Notes: generated from the letters alone by a model not told the origin. A stretch of 64,000 nucleotides of DNA from Chiridota heheva (GCA_020152595.1 JAIGNY010002988.1:129001-193000), one strand, 5' to 3'; shown: positions 1 through 12,392, numbered from the stretch's first letter. Numbers and translations: made by a program.

Positions 1-319
1 TTACATAGTTCTCTAAAGCTAACAAAATAGAGGGGGTGCTTTAGATTGAAAGATTATGGAAAAATATTTTAGAGTCAAGTTAGGGTAGTCATTCTCATCT
101 ATTATGACAGAAACCAAAAAATAAATGATGATCATGTTATGGGGTTGTGCCAGACTTTCGAATTGACTGGGAGAGAGAAAACTCTTAGGCCCCTGGCTGC
201 ACTCATGTGATAATGGGGATAAAGATATGGAAAAAGCATTTGAATTTGTATTCAAACAGCTACATAAATGCAACATCCCTACATCTGGATGATATTTTTC
301 CAGTTAGCAGCAAGGAAAC

Positions 320-428
320 CTGAAATGTGACATTACCATGATCAACTTCTAGCTGCCAGGCAACAATTTCTTCAATTTCCATTCCTAATTCTAAGCAGTT
401 TGTAGGTGAGATTGTGAACTCAGATGAC
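320..428 (-). CDS. Candidate internal exon, GOLD-domain-like (tentative)
   Basis: A 36-codon minus-strand frame lies between an AG at 429-430 and a GT at 318-319. It contains the stretch EIVAWQLEVDHGNVTFQV. That resembles the core of GOLD domains (an aromatic/Trp, then F-x-x-D-x-x-D-I-x-F-x-V) found in SEC14-like, ACBD3/TMED8 and FYCO1-type proteins, which mediate protein or membrane contacts in trafficking. The acceptor has a T-rich tract but the donor (CAG|GTTTCC) is weak. The splice phase (one base before the first full codon) does not match the end of the nearest EVA1C-like exon, so a separate gene continuing off the left edge is more likely. It could be a chance open frame. Confidence 0.3.
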
Positions 429-733
429 CTTGTAACTTGAAAAAGAACCTTTTTGCTTGTTGGTAACCATGGTTACATAAGAAATGTGCAGTAAACTAAA
501 TGAAGATGCTTCCCTCTAATGGGAGATCAGATGATTTGCCATCAGAAGTTCAGGGGAACTCTCTAGTAATAAGCCAGTTCACAGAAATGATATGTATTGC
601 GCAATACAGGTCAAGAGGTCAATTGAGAATGTCTTGCTATAAGCATCCCTGACATGCATTAAAAATAACACTGTTACTTCCTGATTTTTTTTTGGTTTAA
701 TATTTGAGTGGATTTGGTGCCTTACATGTATGT
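429..733. other. No recognised feature
   Basis: This is ordinary AT-rich sequence. A plus-strand open stretch begins at ATG 501 and runs about 50 codons, but it has no recognisable domain or splice context. Confidence 0.5.
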
Positions 734-734
734 A

Positions 735-1190
735 TTAGTGCTTTCGAAATGGATGTTCCTTCGTGTGGGATGCCATGTGGGACAACTGGAATGGATGCCA
801 TGTGTGGGACAAGGCTGGAATGCCATGTGGGACATACATTAGGGTGGGATAACATGTGGGACAGAGATATGAACATAGGGTGGGGATGACATTTGAGACA
901 TGGATGGAAGCCATGTACGATATAGGGTATGCCATGTAGTTCATAAAGCGGATGCCATGTGGCACATAGCGAGGAACGCCCTGTGTAACAAAGGGTGGGA
1001 TATCATGTAAGACATAGATATTGATGCCATATGGAGCATCTAGGAGGATCGGATACCATGTTGGAGTTAGGAAGGAGTAAAATTTGGGACATAGGGAGGG
1101 ATTACATGTGGGAAATAAGGAGGGACGCTATATGTGACATACGGAGGGATACATGTGGGACATAGGGTGGGATGCCACATGTATATAACA
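735..1190 (+). repeat. Degenerate minisatellite, left arm (G-rich orientation)
   Basis: Diverged units of roughly 22-25 bp carry the core GGATGCCATGTGGGACATAG. The same unit recurs in reverse complement from about 1285 to 2160, so the two blocks form a long imperfect inverted repeat around a ~95-bp unique spacer. Short open frames here are by-products of the repeat. Confidence 0.85.
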
Positions 1191-1284
1191 ATATTGAATT
1201 AAACTAGAGCGATAAATAGCGTCATGATTCGCATACTGATTCAAATTGACACACATATCACAGGTCCAATTATAAAACATCCCA

Positions 1285-2160
1285 CTATCCACCCCACCCA
1301 TGTCCCATCTGACATCCCACCCTATATCCCATATATCATCCTATCCCTCTCCCACATGACATCCATCTGTCCCACATGGCATCCATGCCCACCCATGTGC
1401 CATATGTCATTCCTCCTTATGCTCCACATGGAATCCTTCCCTTTGTCCCACATGAAATCCCTCACCATGTCTCACCCTCCTATGCTCCACATGGCATCCA
1501 TCTCTACATCCCAAATGGTGTCTCATCCTAAAGATGTATAAATTGGCATCCCACTTAGATGTCCAACATGCCATCACACCCTATCCACACGGTATCCTTC
1601 CCTGTGCCCAACATGGTATCCATCCCTAGTATCCCACATCACATCCATCTCTGTCCCACATGGCATCCCTACCCATGTGCCACATGTCATTCTTCCCTAT
1701 GCCCTACATAGAATCCCTCCCTATGCCCTACATAGAATCCCTTCCTCTGTCCCACATGGCATTCCTCTTCATGTCCCACCCTTCTATAGTCCACATAACA
1801 TCCATCTCTATGTCCCATATGTCATCTCATCTTAAAGATGTACCAAATGGCATCCCATGCACTCATATGTCCCAGATATCATCCCACCCTATGTACCCCA
1901 TGGCATCCTTCCCTGTGCCCACATGGCATCCATCACTATGCCCCACGTGACCGTGACATTTATCTCTATGTCCCACATGGCATCTCTACCCATGTGCCAC
2001 ATGTTGTTCATCCATATGCCCACATGAAATCCATATGCCCTCATGAAATCCCTCCCTCTGTCCCACATGGCATCCCTCTCCATGTCCAATATTCCTATGT
2101 TCCACATGGCATCCATCCCTAAGTCCCGCATGGCATCCATCTCTATGTCCCACATGGCAT
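1285..2160 (-). repeat. Degenerate minisatellite, right arm (C-rich orientation)
   Basis: Units carry the core TATGTCCCACATGGCATCC, the reverse complement of the core in the left arm. There are roughly 35 units with many substitutions and indels. The orientation switch lies near 1190-1285. Confidence 0.85.
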
Positions 2161-3236
2161 GTCACAAAGCCATCCTGTAGTACGTAAAATTAACACAGAG
2201 AAAGCTTTGGTTTATGATCGGACCATACGGCCGCGATTGTTATTATCACTTGACCTGACCCCACAATCAGTTATGAGCATGCACGTTCGTAACCATGAAC
2301 TGGCTTATTCTATGGCACCTTATTCTATGATAATCCAGCATCAATAAGCAAGTACTGAAGCTCAAAAACACTTACAATTTTGCCAAACATAACACTTTAT
2401 TGTAGCAGTATAGATCAAGTTTGGGACGGCTATTAAATACTCTGTAAAAATAGATTGGTAAAATCTCAATTTTTTTCTTTCAAGAAACATATTTTATATA
2501 TACTCAGTAGCATAAGTTGGAGGTAAACTTGTATGGTCTTCTTGACTCCCTTTTGACAGGGGTACGTAAGAGTCACCAGATTTTGTCAGTTTGGAGAGAG
2601 GGGACATTAGAGTTTTGACATAAAATTGGGGAACATAGGCCTTAATGATTTAAGTTAGCAACAATTTCATGGAAACCATGTGAAGGTACAGCCGGGTACT
2701 ATAGATTTGAGAGGATGTTTCTCAACATATCCCCACCGCATCCGAAGGGAAAATTAGGAACGCTTTTCTTGGTACAACCCTGCATGCGTTGATTCCTTGA
2801 ACAACTGCTATAGCGAACAAGTTGACCATTGTTAAATCATTAATGTTTTGTTGAACTATTCAAATCAACATAAAATAGTAGTTCTTACTTTTAGGGGTGT
2901 AGGAACCTGCCGAAAAGTGGGGGCACCAACTCTTATGGGGCACCACCTCTTAGGGGGCACAAACACTTAGGAGACACTATTCAAGTCATATGCATACCCC
3001 CTTCCCCCTCCCCATCCCGATCTGTAAGATAGAACAAGTGAGCCCAAAACAACAAAGTAAAGTAAAAGGGGAAGTTCATTTTTTAAAAGGGGGCACTTTT
3101 CCAATGGGGGTACATTCCTCCCTGTACATGGGACTGACAAAAGTCAGCAGTTTCCTACTATTGGGATAATAATTGAGTGGCACTTTTCATTTTCAAAAGG
3201 GGCACTTTTCATTTAAAAGAGAGCACTTTTGTCATT
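2161..3236. other. Intergenic, no gene recognised
   Basis: Mixed AT-rich DNA includes a G-rich patch (about 2890-3020) with repeated phrases such as GGGGCACCA. It resembles the dispersed G/C-homopolymer repeats seen elsewhere in the window. Confidence 0.5.
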
Positions 3237-3380
3237 TTTCAGAAAAGTGGGTAGTCTGTGTCTTTTATATGCTATATAAGATCGTTTGCAATAATCCAAA
3301 TTTGGTAGTTAAAAAAGTTGTGTATTGCACACATTCAGAGTCTTTGGGGGCATCTAAACCTTGGAAAATGTGAGGTTTTG
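3237..3380 (+). repeat. Dispersed repeat fragment, inverted relative to 4735-4870
   Basis: The sequence around GTCTTTGGGGGCATCTAAAC and the following TTGGAAAATGTGAGG recurs in reverse complement at about 4735-4870, and more diverged at about 4980-5130. Those two copies lie inside the hAT-like element at 4604-5274, so this is probably a fragment of a related element. Confidence 0.75.
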
Positions 3381-3937
3381 CTGTTGGTATGTCTGTTCAT
3401 GATTTCTACCTCACTTAAAAGCAAACATTGTTAATAAAATTTGCATCACATTGCTGTTGAGACTTAAGTTTTTTTGGCTTAATTGAAAAACACTTTTCAC
3501 ATATTCAAACAATATTAAAGCTCCCATATGCAGTGGCCCTAGAGTAAAGGGGCAGAAGGTGGCCTTTTGAAATTGTGCGGACAGGGACAAGAGATGCCCT
3601 TGTAAGTTGAGGTCAGACCGGTGAGGACTGGCCAGCCCTTTTAAAACTTATTTCAAATTAATTCTAGGTCATTTTTGAGGTTTGAAAACAAATAGAAATC
3701 CACTCACTCACAAATACTACATAAAACATAGAGGTTGTCACATACATGTAGTATTTATTTAACACAATTAAAGCTTCTCGTTTTACCAGGGGCACCGACA
3801 CCGAGGGCCATGGTAGGGAAATGCATGGCCCCCAAAATTTTCTAAGCAGAATTTTTCAATATAAGCCTTTTACCTATTCTCCCGATGGGCTACTTTGTCA
3901 AAATTGATCCTGCCTCCCCCATTCTTTGAACCCATAT

Positions 3938-4116
3938 GCATAGGTGGAATTTTCCTAACAAAAGTGTGTAAAGTCAGACGTGTGTGTGTGTGCGAGGAAA
4001 GGAGGGGGGAGAACACAAAACCATGCTAAGATACATCACACCACCATACAAAAGTACCCACTTGGACAAAAAGTGAGGGTGGGGAAGTGTCCACTTGCTC
4101 CCCCAAATTCTGCATA
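3938..4116 (-). mobile_element. hAT-like MITE, CATAGG family (diverged copy)
   Basis: The left end CATAGGTGGAATTT mirrors the right end AAATTCTGCATATG. On the minus strand the interior matches the other family members (a TTTTGTATGGTG-type core, then a C/G-homopolymer segment and a GTGTGT run). No clear target-site duplication survives here; the copies at 14492-14817 and 57435-57610 show one. Confidence 0.65.
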
Positions 4117-4603
4117 TGCTCAAACCATATGTGTAGGAATCATGGAACAGGGGCACGTTCCTCCACAATTTTGAAAACTGACAAGAGACCCCCTTTTTTT
4201 TTTCATTGAAAAGTGCCCCTCAATTACTGTAAAAAGAGCGACCATGAACTTTGATTTTCTTCTCCCTCCCATTGCCCCGAGATCCTTCCGACAACCCTGG
4301 CGCTTTGGATCCCCTAACAAAAGATAATGCATAGTCAATGTTCAGGACTAGACCCAAATTGATTTTGCCCAGCTAGGGCCTGTAATGTTTACCCACCCTT
4401 CCGGGCATTCCCAGCCTTTTGTTGCAAACTTGTATTCCTTTCCTAACAATCCCAGCCTACCTAATATAACTCCCCACCAACAAAAAACAGTCTTATACCC
4501 AGCCCAAAAACATGTTGAGCTATTACATCATTTAGGTTCTAGCATCAAAGCTCCTGTCACTTGTATTTCCCCAAAAAATAAACATCAAACAATAACCTCA
4601 GCC

Positions 4604-5274
4604 CAGTGGCGCCGTCAGGAGTTTGATATGGAGGAGGGAAGGAAGGGAGGGGGCATGGAGTCAACATTTTCGGGGTGTCAAAGGGGCCCTTTGTGGGGTC
4701 CAGGGAAAAAGCCCGGGTGGGGACCTGGGGGAAACCTCACATTTTCCAAGTTTTAGATGCCCCCAAAGACTCTATATGTGTACAATACACTACTTGTTTA
4801 ATTACCAAATTTGGATTATTGCGAACAATCTTATATAGTATATATAAGAACAGACTACCCCCTTCTCCCTTCCCTAATTAAAAAGGTCAAAAATAGGGGT
4901 TTGACATTAGGGCATAAACTTTTTCGGCATGGGGTCTAAAGGCCCGCCTTAGGGGGTCCAGGAGCAAAACCCCGGTGTTTTTTCTTTGCATTTTCCGAGT
5001 CTTAGATGCCCCAAAAACTCTGAATGTGTGCAATGCACAGCTTTTCTAAATACCAAATTAGGATGATTATGAACGATCTAATAATTAGTAGCATATAATT
5101 TTACAATGAAACACCCCACCTCCCCCCTCCTTCCCTATTAAAAAAAAAGGTCAAAATAGCCATTTTGGACAAAATAAATTAATGACATTTTGGGTATGGG
5201 GTCACGTGCCTTCAGACATAGGTGGAACATGACCCCATGCCCCCTCCGTCCCCCTCCCCATGATGACACCACTG
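4604..5274 (+). mobile_element. hAT-like non-autonomous element, CAGTGGYG termini
   Basis: The left terminus is CAGTGGCGCCGTCAGGAG and the right terminus, read inward, is CAGTGGTGTCATCATGGGG. The flanks CCTCAGCC (4596-4603) and CCCCAGCC (5275-5282) match at 7 of 8 bases, the duplication length expected of hAT transposons. The interior is two diverged tandem units of about 245 bp (from about 4650 and 4905), each with a GGGGTCCAGG segment followed by a TTTTAGATGCCCC-like segment. No transposase is present. Confidence 0.75.
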
Positions 5275-5282
5275 CCCCAGCC

Positions 5283-6099
5283 TCCTACTCGAATTAACTA
5301 CCCACCAACAACAAAAACAATCTTGTAATCACCCCAAAATATATGTTGAGCAACTACATCATTGATGTCCTAGTTTTTTTTACATAATTCACATTCCTAA
5401 TTAAGATTAATGATCAAGGTGTAGAAACACCCACCTGCAGTTTTAATCCTCTTAAAATGTATTGTTCATAAGAAACACTCCTTTCAGTTTTGATAATTTG
5501 TTTATTTGGAAATCTGCAACTGTAGTATATTCAGAAGATCTCAAGTAATGCAACTACTGGTGCTCCCAGGCCATCAAGTAACTCCCACCTAATATCATAT
5601 TCCTATCCACAATCTACAATTACAATATCAAAACACTGCCCTCTATTTAACTTACACAGTGTATGCCAGTTAATCTCTCTTGTCATAGTCTTGTTATAGC
5701 TGCAAATCCAACCTTGAAAATATTTCTGAATATAACAGCAAAAAAAAAAAGACACTTTAATCTGTGGTAAATTTCAATTTACTAAATAGCATTATCAGTT
5801 CCAGATGAAGCTGTAATAAGATTCCTTTGACAATCTGCCATTTCGTTGATCACCCATCAAATCTCAGCTTAACTTATATGATACAAAATATGAATCTTTC
5901 CAAGCATTTTAATTCTTTTCTCCCTCGGGAAAATGTAAGCAAGACAGTTATTCCTTAATATAAGAACTGTAATCCTTCACAGGAAAGAATCGATCGTTCT
6001 TGGAAATAGGTAGCACATCACTTATTACAGATGAAATGAAGTACAATCCATGCATGTATAGATTAAAGATGCATAGAAATATCAACTTTGAAAAATTGT
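5283..6099. other. Intergenic or 3' gene region, nothing recognised
   Basis: AT-rich sequence with no open frame or repeat that I recognise. It lies downstream of the last identified EVA1C-like exon on the minus strand, so undetected 3' exons or UTR could be here. Confidence 0.4.
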
Positions 6100-7745
6100 A
6101 AACATAATAAAAACATAATGTAAACATAGTGGAAACTTAATGGAAACATAATGTAAAACATAATGGAAACATAATGTAAACATAATGGAAACATAGTGGA
6201 AACATAATGGAAACATAATGGAAACATAATGGAAACATAATGGAAGCGTGAATAAACGTGTGGAAACATAATGGAAACGTAATGGAAAACATAATGGAAA
6301 CATAATGGAAACATAATGGAAACATAATGGAAACATAATGGAACATAGTGGAAACATAATGAAACATAGTGGAAGCATAATGGAAACATAATGGAAACAT
6401 AATGGAAACATAATGGAAGCATGGAAACATAATGGAAACATAATGGAAACATGGAGCATGTAAACATAATGGAAACATAATGGAAACATAATGGAAACAT
6501 AATGGAAACATAATGGAAACATAATGGAAACATAATGGAAACATAATGGAAACATAATGGAAACATAATGGAAACATAATGGAAACATAATGGAAACATA
6601 ATGGAAACATGGAAACATAATGGCAAACATAATGGAAACATAATGGAAACATGGAAACATAATGGAAACATAATGGAAACATAGTGGAAACATAATGAAA
6701 CATAATGGAAACATAATGGAAACATAATGGAAACATAATGGAAACATAATGTAAACATAGTGGAAACATAATGGAAACATAATAGAAACATAATAGAAAA
6801 ACATAATGGAAACATAATGGAAACATAAAACATAATGGAAACATAATGGAAACATAATGGAAACATAATGGAAACATAAAACATAGAAACATAATGGAAA
6901 CATAATGGAAACATAATGGAAACATAATGGAAACATAATGGAAACATAATGGAAAAAAACATAATGGAAACATAATGGAAACATAATGGAAACATAATGG
7001 AAACATAATGGAAACATAATGGAAACATAATGGAAACATAATGGAAACATAATGGAAACATAATGGAAACATAATGGAAACATAATGGAAACATAATGGA
7101 AACATAATGGAAACATAATGGAAACATAATGGAAACATAATGGAAAACATAATGGAAACATAATGGAAACATAATGGAAACATAATGGAAACATAATGGA
7201 AACATAATGGAAACATAATGGAAACATAATGGAAACATAATGGAAACATAATGGAAACATAATGAAACATAATGGAAAAACATAATGGAAACATAATGGA
7301 AACATAATGGAAACATAATGAAATATAGTGGAAACATAATGTAAACATAATGGAAACATAATGGAAACATAATGGAAACATAATGGAAACATAATGGAAA
7401 CATAATGTAAACATAGTGGAAACATAATGGAAACATAATGGAAACATAATAGAAACATAATAGAAACATAATGGAAACATAATGAAACATAATAGAAACA
7501 TAATGGAAACATAATGTAAACATAATGGAAACATAATGGAAACATAATGGAAACATAATGGAAACATAATAGAAACATAATGAAACATAATGGAAACATA
7601 GTGGAAACATAATGGAAAGCATAATGGAAACATAATGGAAACATAAAAACATAATAGAAACATAATGGAAACATAATGGAAACATAATGGAAACAACATA
7701 ATAATAAAAACATAATGGAAACATAATGGAAACATCATTGAAACA
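6100..7745. repeat. 11-bp minisatellite (AACATAATGGA)n
   Basis: About 150 copies of AACATAATGGA, with scattered substitutions (TAATGTAAAC, TAGTGGAAAC, TAATAGAAAC) and single-base indels. The unit has no stop codon on the minus strand and its length is not a multiple of three. All three minus-strand frames therefore stay open for 530-550 codons and read a repeating FPLCFHYVSIM. This explains the frames without any gene. Confidence 0.97.
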
Positions 7746-8590
7746 TAATTCTTTATTGGTTAAAAGAGTTTTACAAATATGAGCAGATCAGTATTTAAAT
7801 ATAAGTTTCTAGTTTTTGAGTTATTGCCCATCAAAATTTGAACAATTCTTAATGCAACAATTTGTGATGATGTATGACTGGGCAGAGAGCTAAATAAATA
7901 CCAAGATGGCCCTGACATACATCACAAATTTGAATGAAAATTTGCATTATGAAGGATGCATGAGATTTCAAAATACTGTAAAATGATCAATTTTCAGGTA
8001 ATTTTGATAAAAATTTGTTGCTACTTTAATGTTTTTTTGCAACATAGACAGCAGAGATGGTTGGGGCTTAAGTTACCCCATCCCTCACATTTTTTTGCTG
8101 TTTTAATTGCTAACCAAATACATCTCATGAAAGAAAATATTAAATGGCTATGAAAATTGACAATTTTCCCTACAAAATATTTATAATGGCTATAGTTTCT
8201 GGGGTTTTGACATTCCCAAATGCTCTGAGAATGATGACTTCAGCAACATTTTACTCACATGATCGACCCCGTCACTTTCACAAATGCTCCATCGTCCCTG
8301 TGTGATACACATCACTTTATAATTTTGTAATATAGGTCGAATCAGAAGCTACAAAAGAGCCTGCGAGGAAATTTAATACTCATGAGCACATTCTGCTTTA
8401 TGCCAAGACAAAATTGAAAGCAGATGCCGACACACTTTAAATAATCATTAAAATGTTCAATGATATGGAATGCCAACTGTTCAAACTTCAAAAGCTGGAT
8501 AAAATATGATGCAAGTAAAGACATAAAGGTCTACGGTATTAACCAAAGCAGATGTTATATATGATACAAACCTGGGGGCTAGTTTATACG
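7746..8590. other. No recognised feature
   Basis: AT-rich DNA. Short frames on both strands show no recognisable domain. Confidence 0.5.
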
Positions 8591-8595
8591 ATTAT

Positions 8596-9187
8596 CAGTT
8601 CCGTTCATACCGCTGAATGGAGGGGGGGGGGAATCAGTAAGTCCCCCGATTGGGAGATTTAAGCATGCGCACTGAGCTTACAGTGATATATGGAAGCCGC
8701 CATTTTCATTGTTAAGTTTCAGTCATAGGTGCCTATCAGTCATTTCAACGAAGGTTTGTAGCAAAGTTTGCTTTTTTCATGTTCAATTCATGAAAGTAAA
8801 ACAACTTCGTTACTATCATGCAGTTATTGCTAAATAATTTTCACAAATCCCCAAGTTATTTCTCATAATTTAGGAAAACCTTGTTGAAGCGAGACTGCCT
8901 AACGGTAACACATAATAAGATTTCATCACTTTTCTTCAAATTTCTCGAAAACCGTACAGTGAATATTAAAAGTGCACGGTGAAAAGATAATTCATATGCC
9001 ATTATTTCAAATCGTGAAGAAAAATTTGAACACTTTGCAGTGGCTCAGTTCCCCACGGTTGAAATGTGCCTGATTCTTATATTATTCCTATACAAACTTT
9101 AAATTTGGATAGATGCATTGTGGGATACTTCTGTAAAGGATCGGGAGAACAAAACTGTTCTCCCGGTAGGGGGTACAAACTGGACTG
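8596..9187 (-). mobile_element. TIR element, CAGTCCGGTT family, copy 1
   Basis: This 592-bp element has inverted ends: CAGTTCCGTTCATACC on the left and CAGTCCAGTTTGTACC read inward from the right. The perfect 5-bp flanks ATTAT sit at 8591-8595 and 9188-9192. A second copy of almost the same length lies at 40430-41020 in the opposite orientation. Shared inner marks are a GGGAGAACA..TGTTCTCCC hairpin near one end, ATGCATTGTGGGATACTT and a long AT-rich middle. No coding capacity. Confidence 0.85.
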
Positions 9188-9415
9188 ATTATCATCATTC
9201 TGTTTTTGTTACATGTATAGGAAAAGGTTAAATCAAAAGATGAGAGTGCTTCATGTTTTGGACTTTCATCAGGTTAGCATGGATGTGATTGGTTGAAAAT
9301 ACGTAACATTTAGTTCCAGAACTCCAAGACATTACTATAATCAGTAATATAATAATCTTGGGGAAATGCCCACAAAGGTTCAAGCAAAAAACAAATGAAG
9401 TAGAGAAAAACTCAC

Positions 9416-9559
9416 CGCAGGAATAGACAACATTGAGGTATTTGTATGTGCGCTTGGGACATGGATCCCCAAACAACTTAGTGGCTGCCTTAATACTGCA
9501 ATGCTTCCTCCCATGGCAACGCTTCATAACTTCTTCCATAGTACTGTCAGATTGGCAAT
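9416..9559 (-). CDS. EVA1C-like receptor, exon 5: second half of SUEL lectin domain 2
   Basis: A 144-bp exon is bounded by an acceptor (CTTTTAATAG) and a good donor (GCG|GTGAGT). It encodes the C-terminal half of a SUEL-type carbohydrate-binding lectin domain. Visible marks are CQSDSTMEEVMKRC, the paired cysteines of CHGRKHC, the family signature FGDPCPKRTYKYL and the closing VVYSC. The exon starts with the last two bases of an Asp codon whose first base ends exon 4 (20606-20752), so the phase matches exactly. It ends after one base of a codon. In EVA-1/EVA1C proteins this point is followed by a stalk, one membrane span and a cytoplasmic tail. I could not find those exons in the 9.4 kb to the left; they may be short, diverged or outside the window. 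A latrophilin-type gene is less likely, because that family has a single SUEL domain. Confidence 0.92.
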
Positions 9560-11386
9560 CTATTAAAAGGCAAACATATAAAGAGCTATTTAAGGGTTTA
9601 ATTTGAAATCTGTATAACTTTTCAGAGAATATTTTCTTTCCAGAGTTCAAATATCCCTAAATTTAAATTTAGTGAACTCACATAGAACACTGCATTTTCC
9701 TGAGCCATTACAATTTATCTGTATTTTGACGACATTATGCCAAAGCATGTCCAACAAGTTCAATACCCTTTAAAAAAGGGCTATCGGGCATTAAATTGTT
9801 TTTGCATCGATAGTAATAAAGAAAGCAGTGGCGTGTCTAAGGGGGCTATTGGGGGCTTAGCCTCCCCCTCACCTCCCAAAATTCTATCGAAGCCATAAAT
9901 ATTATTAACTGAATAAGTATCAAATGAACCATGTGTCGCATTTTTTACAATCGTATCCACTGAGTTATTATTAATTTTGGACCAAACCTTTTATAGTTTG
10001 CACCAAAAATCTTCCCATTTTCGACCAAAACATCTTTCATTTTGGCCCCAAAATCTTCAATAACCCCAAAATCTGCGCTTCTGGATAAAAAGCTTCAGGC
10101 TTTTATTAATCTCGGACAAAAAATTTCAAGGGCCACAATCTACAATATAGAACCTAAAACCTTTGGATACTTAGGTGAAGTTCTTATCATGCGTTCACGG
10201 GAGCCATAATAGATTTTCAAAGCAATACGATTTTAAAATAATTCTCTTTTCCCATGCTAATTGGGAAAAATCATGAGGAATTTTCGGGAATTTTTTCATG
10301 AATTTTAAGGAAACTCCGTCAATTTTCAAGAAATCTCCTTCATTTCCCTAGAAATTTCCTCAATGGAGTTTACAATACTAGACCTGTCAAATCCTGAGGA
10401 CCGTGACAGAAAACTTTTCAACATTTCTCAGTCATTATCTAATATTGTCACTAGTATTGTGGCCAATAAATTTCAAAACAAGAGAAAGACTGTCATCTGT
10501 GATTTCTGGACTTAACCCCTAAGGCTGTAACACACCTAAGGCTGTAACACACCTAAGGCTGTAACACACCTAAGGCTGTAACACACGAGCGGTAAAAATA
10601 TTAAACGATGCATTCTTCATATCACACATTTTGGAGGTGGCTATTAAAATATCGGATTGGCACCGGAACTTTTCGTCTGCATTTCTCAGCTTTGCCAATT
10701 TACATGATTTTGGCAAATAAAAACAATACCAACATTTTTTGAATCAGCATTGCTGAAATTTTTTTATACAAAATTAAATAAAACAGAGGAAAAGAAACAT
10801 TTTGACCTCTTGTTTTCAGAGAAGCATCATCATCATCGCATGGCTATTCAGATGATAACTGAAAATTGATTGAAAGGGCGTTTCAACGCCCATTAGAGCA
10901 TAATTCACATCGCGACAGAAAATCGCGCCCTACTGAAGCGAATTTCTTCAGTTTAAACAAAAAGCATTTCTAACAAATTTTCTAGTATCATCAGAAAGCC
11001 TCAATTGTAAACTTCATCGTGTGTAAGCAAAAAGTCACAGCATCTTATAATATTTGTTTCCTGTATGATTATCTGAAAAATCGCTCACCGCGCCACGTTC
11101 GGTGTATTATGACGACCTTAATACTCTACCAAGCGGCAATATTATCACCGTTTTCAAACCACCTTTTTCTAAAAATAAAATCGGGACTTTACCAAAGACC
11201 TATAGGAGTAGTCTTGGTATCATTTTAAAATACTCAGATATTTCTTTCACAAAATGTAACTTTTTTATGGGAGTCATATTACTTAATTTCAGGGAAAAGT
11301 AGTTTGCAAATGGGTAAAATTGCTAAAAAATGAAAGAAAAAAATGTTTTTCTTTTTTTTTCTTTTTTAAATCTTAGAATAACTTCA
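9560..11386. other. Intron 4, left part
   Basis: AT-rich intron sequence of the EVA1C-like gene. A hAT-type terminus, CAGTGGCGTGTCTAAGGG, sits near 9826 without a recognised partner end. Around 10000-10370 there are short self-similar phrases (TTTTGGACCAAAA-type and AATTTTC..GAAATTTC-type). No exon was seen. Confidence 0.5.
10517..10585. repeat. 17-bp tandem repeat, about 4 copies
   Basis: Four nearly identical copies of TAAGGCTGTAACACACC. Confidence 0.95.
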
Positions 11387-12358
11387 AGTGGTCCTGCCAT
11401 GGGGGTCGGATCTTACATTAAATATGTTATTTGATTATTTGATTTGCAAAAATATAACTTTTCCTGCACAAAATCCCATCGGTTGCAAGAAAATCAAAGG
11501 AAAATGCATTTTTTGTCACCTTGATGCAAAAACTTAGAATAAGGCTCAATACACAATGATGTCATTTTGGGAACGACTGTATGTAAACAATGCATCGATG
11601 CCACATATAACGTGTGGCTGTCATTGAAATTTCACAACTAGCATCGACAGCATCTCTATTTGTTCTTCTAAAATATTAGATTTTTCCAAGCAAATATTAA
11701 ACAAAATGCTGCAGCGTTGTGTAGTTAAAGAATGCGATAATATAAATTCTCAAACTAAAAGTCGTTTATCAATGGCAAAGGGCAACAGAACGAGACAACT
11801 CTGGACGTGTTTTGTGCACTTGACATGAACTGAGTTTTCGGGCTTACTGGGTACAGTGTCATATTCAGCTCACGCCAGAATGTTACCCCTGTTCTGTTCG
11901 ATTTGAAGTAGCTTGACCGCATCGTCTCTGACATTAAAATTTAACTGTTCCGCGAGTAATACAAATTCATATGAAAGAAAGAAACAGAGGAAGAAAAACA
12001 AGTGAGACTTGATGAGATTGGAACTCATAAACTCTCACTCAAAAGACGAAGCCATAACTGACTGGGCTACTTCATCAGTTGAAAATTTTAATGATTTGTT
12101 TGATATATAGTGTGGAATATGATCAAAGGAAGAAAATCGATAAAATAAAACTGTAATCATTGTGTCCATATGCTTTTAGCATATCGAAATCTAAAAAATA
12201 AACAAACAAAATTTTCCCAATTTCTTCAAAACCTTTCAATTCAAGTGCAAAAATGCAAACCAGATTGCGTGAATGTAATTTCACGTAGGCCTGTTGACTA
12301 AACGTCAAGCGACAGAGACTTGGAAAATTGATAAATACAACTTTATTTTTCCATTAGC

Positions 12359-12392
<34 letters not shown>

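Noticed and set aside
6063-7738. Three overlapping 530-550-codon minus-strand frames
   Set aside because: They are translations of a stop-free 11-bp satellite in three frames; there is no gene signal.
9228-9650. Reading the whole 140-codon frame as one coding unit
   Set aside because: Only 9416-9559 is bounded by splice sites and shows lectin homology; the frame outside is intron read-through.
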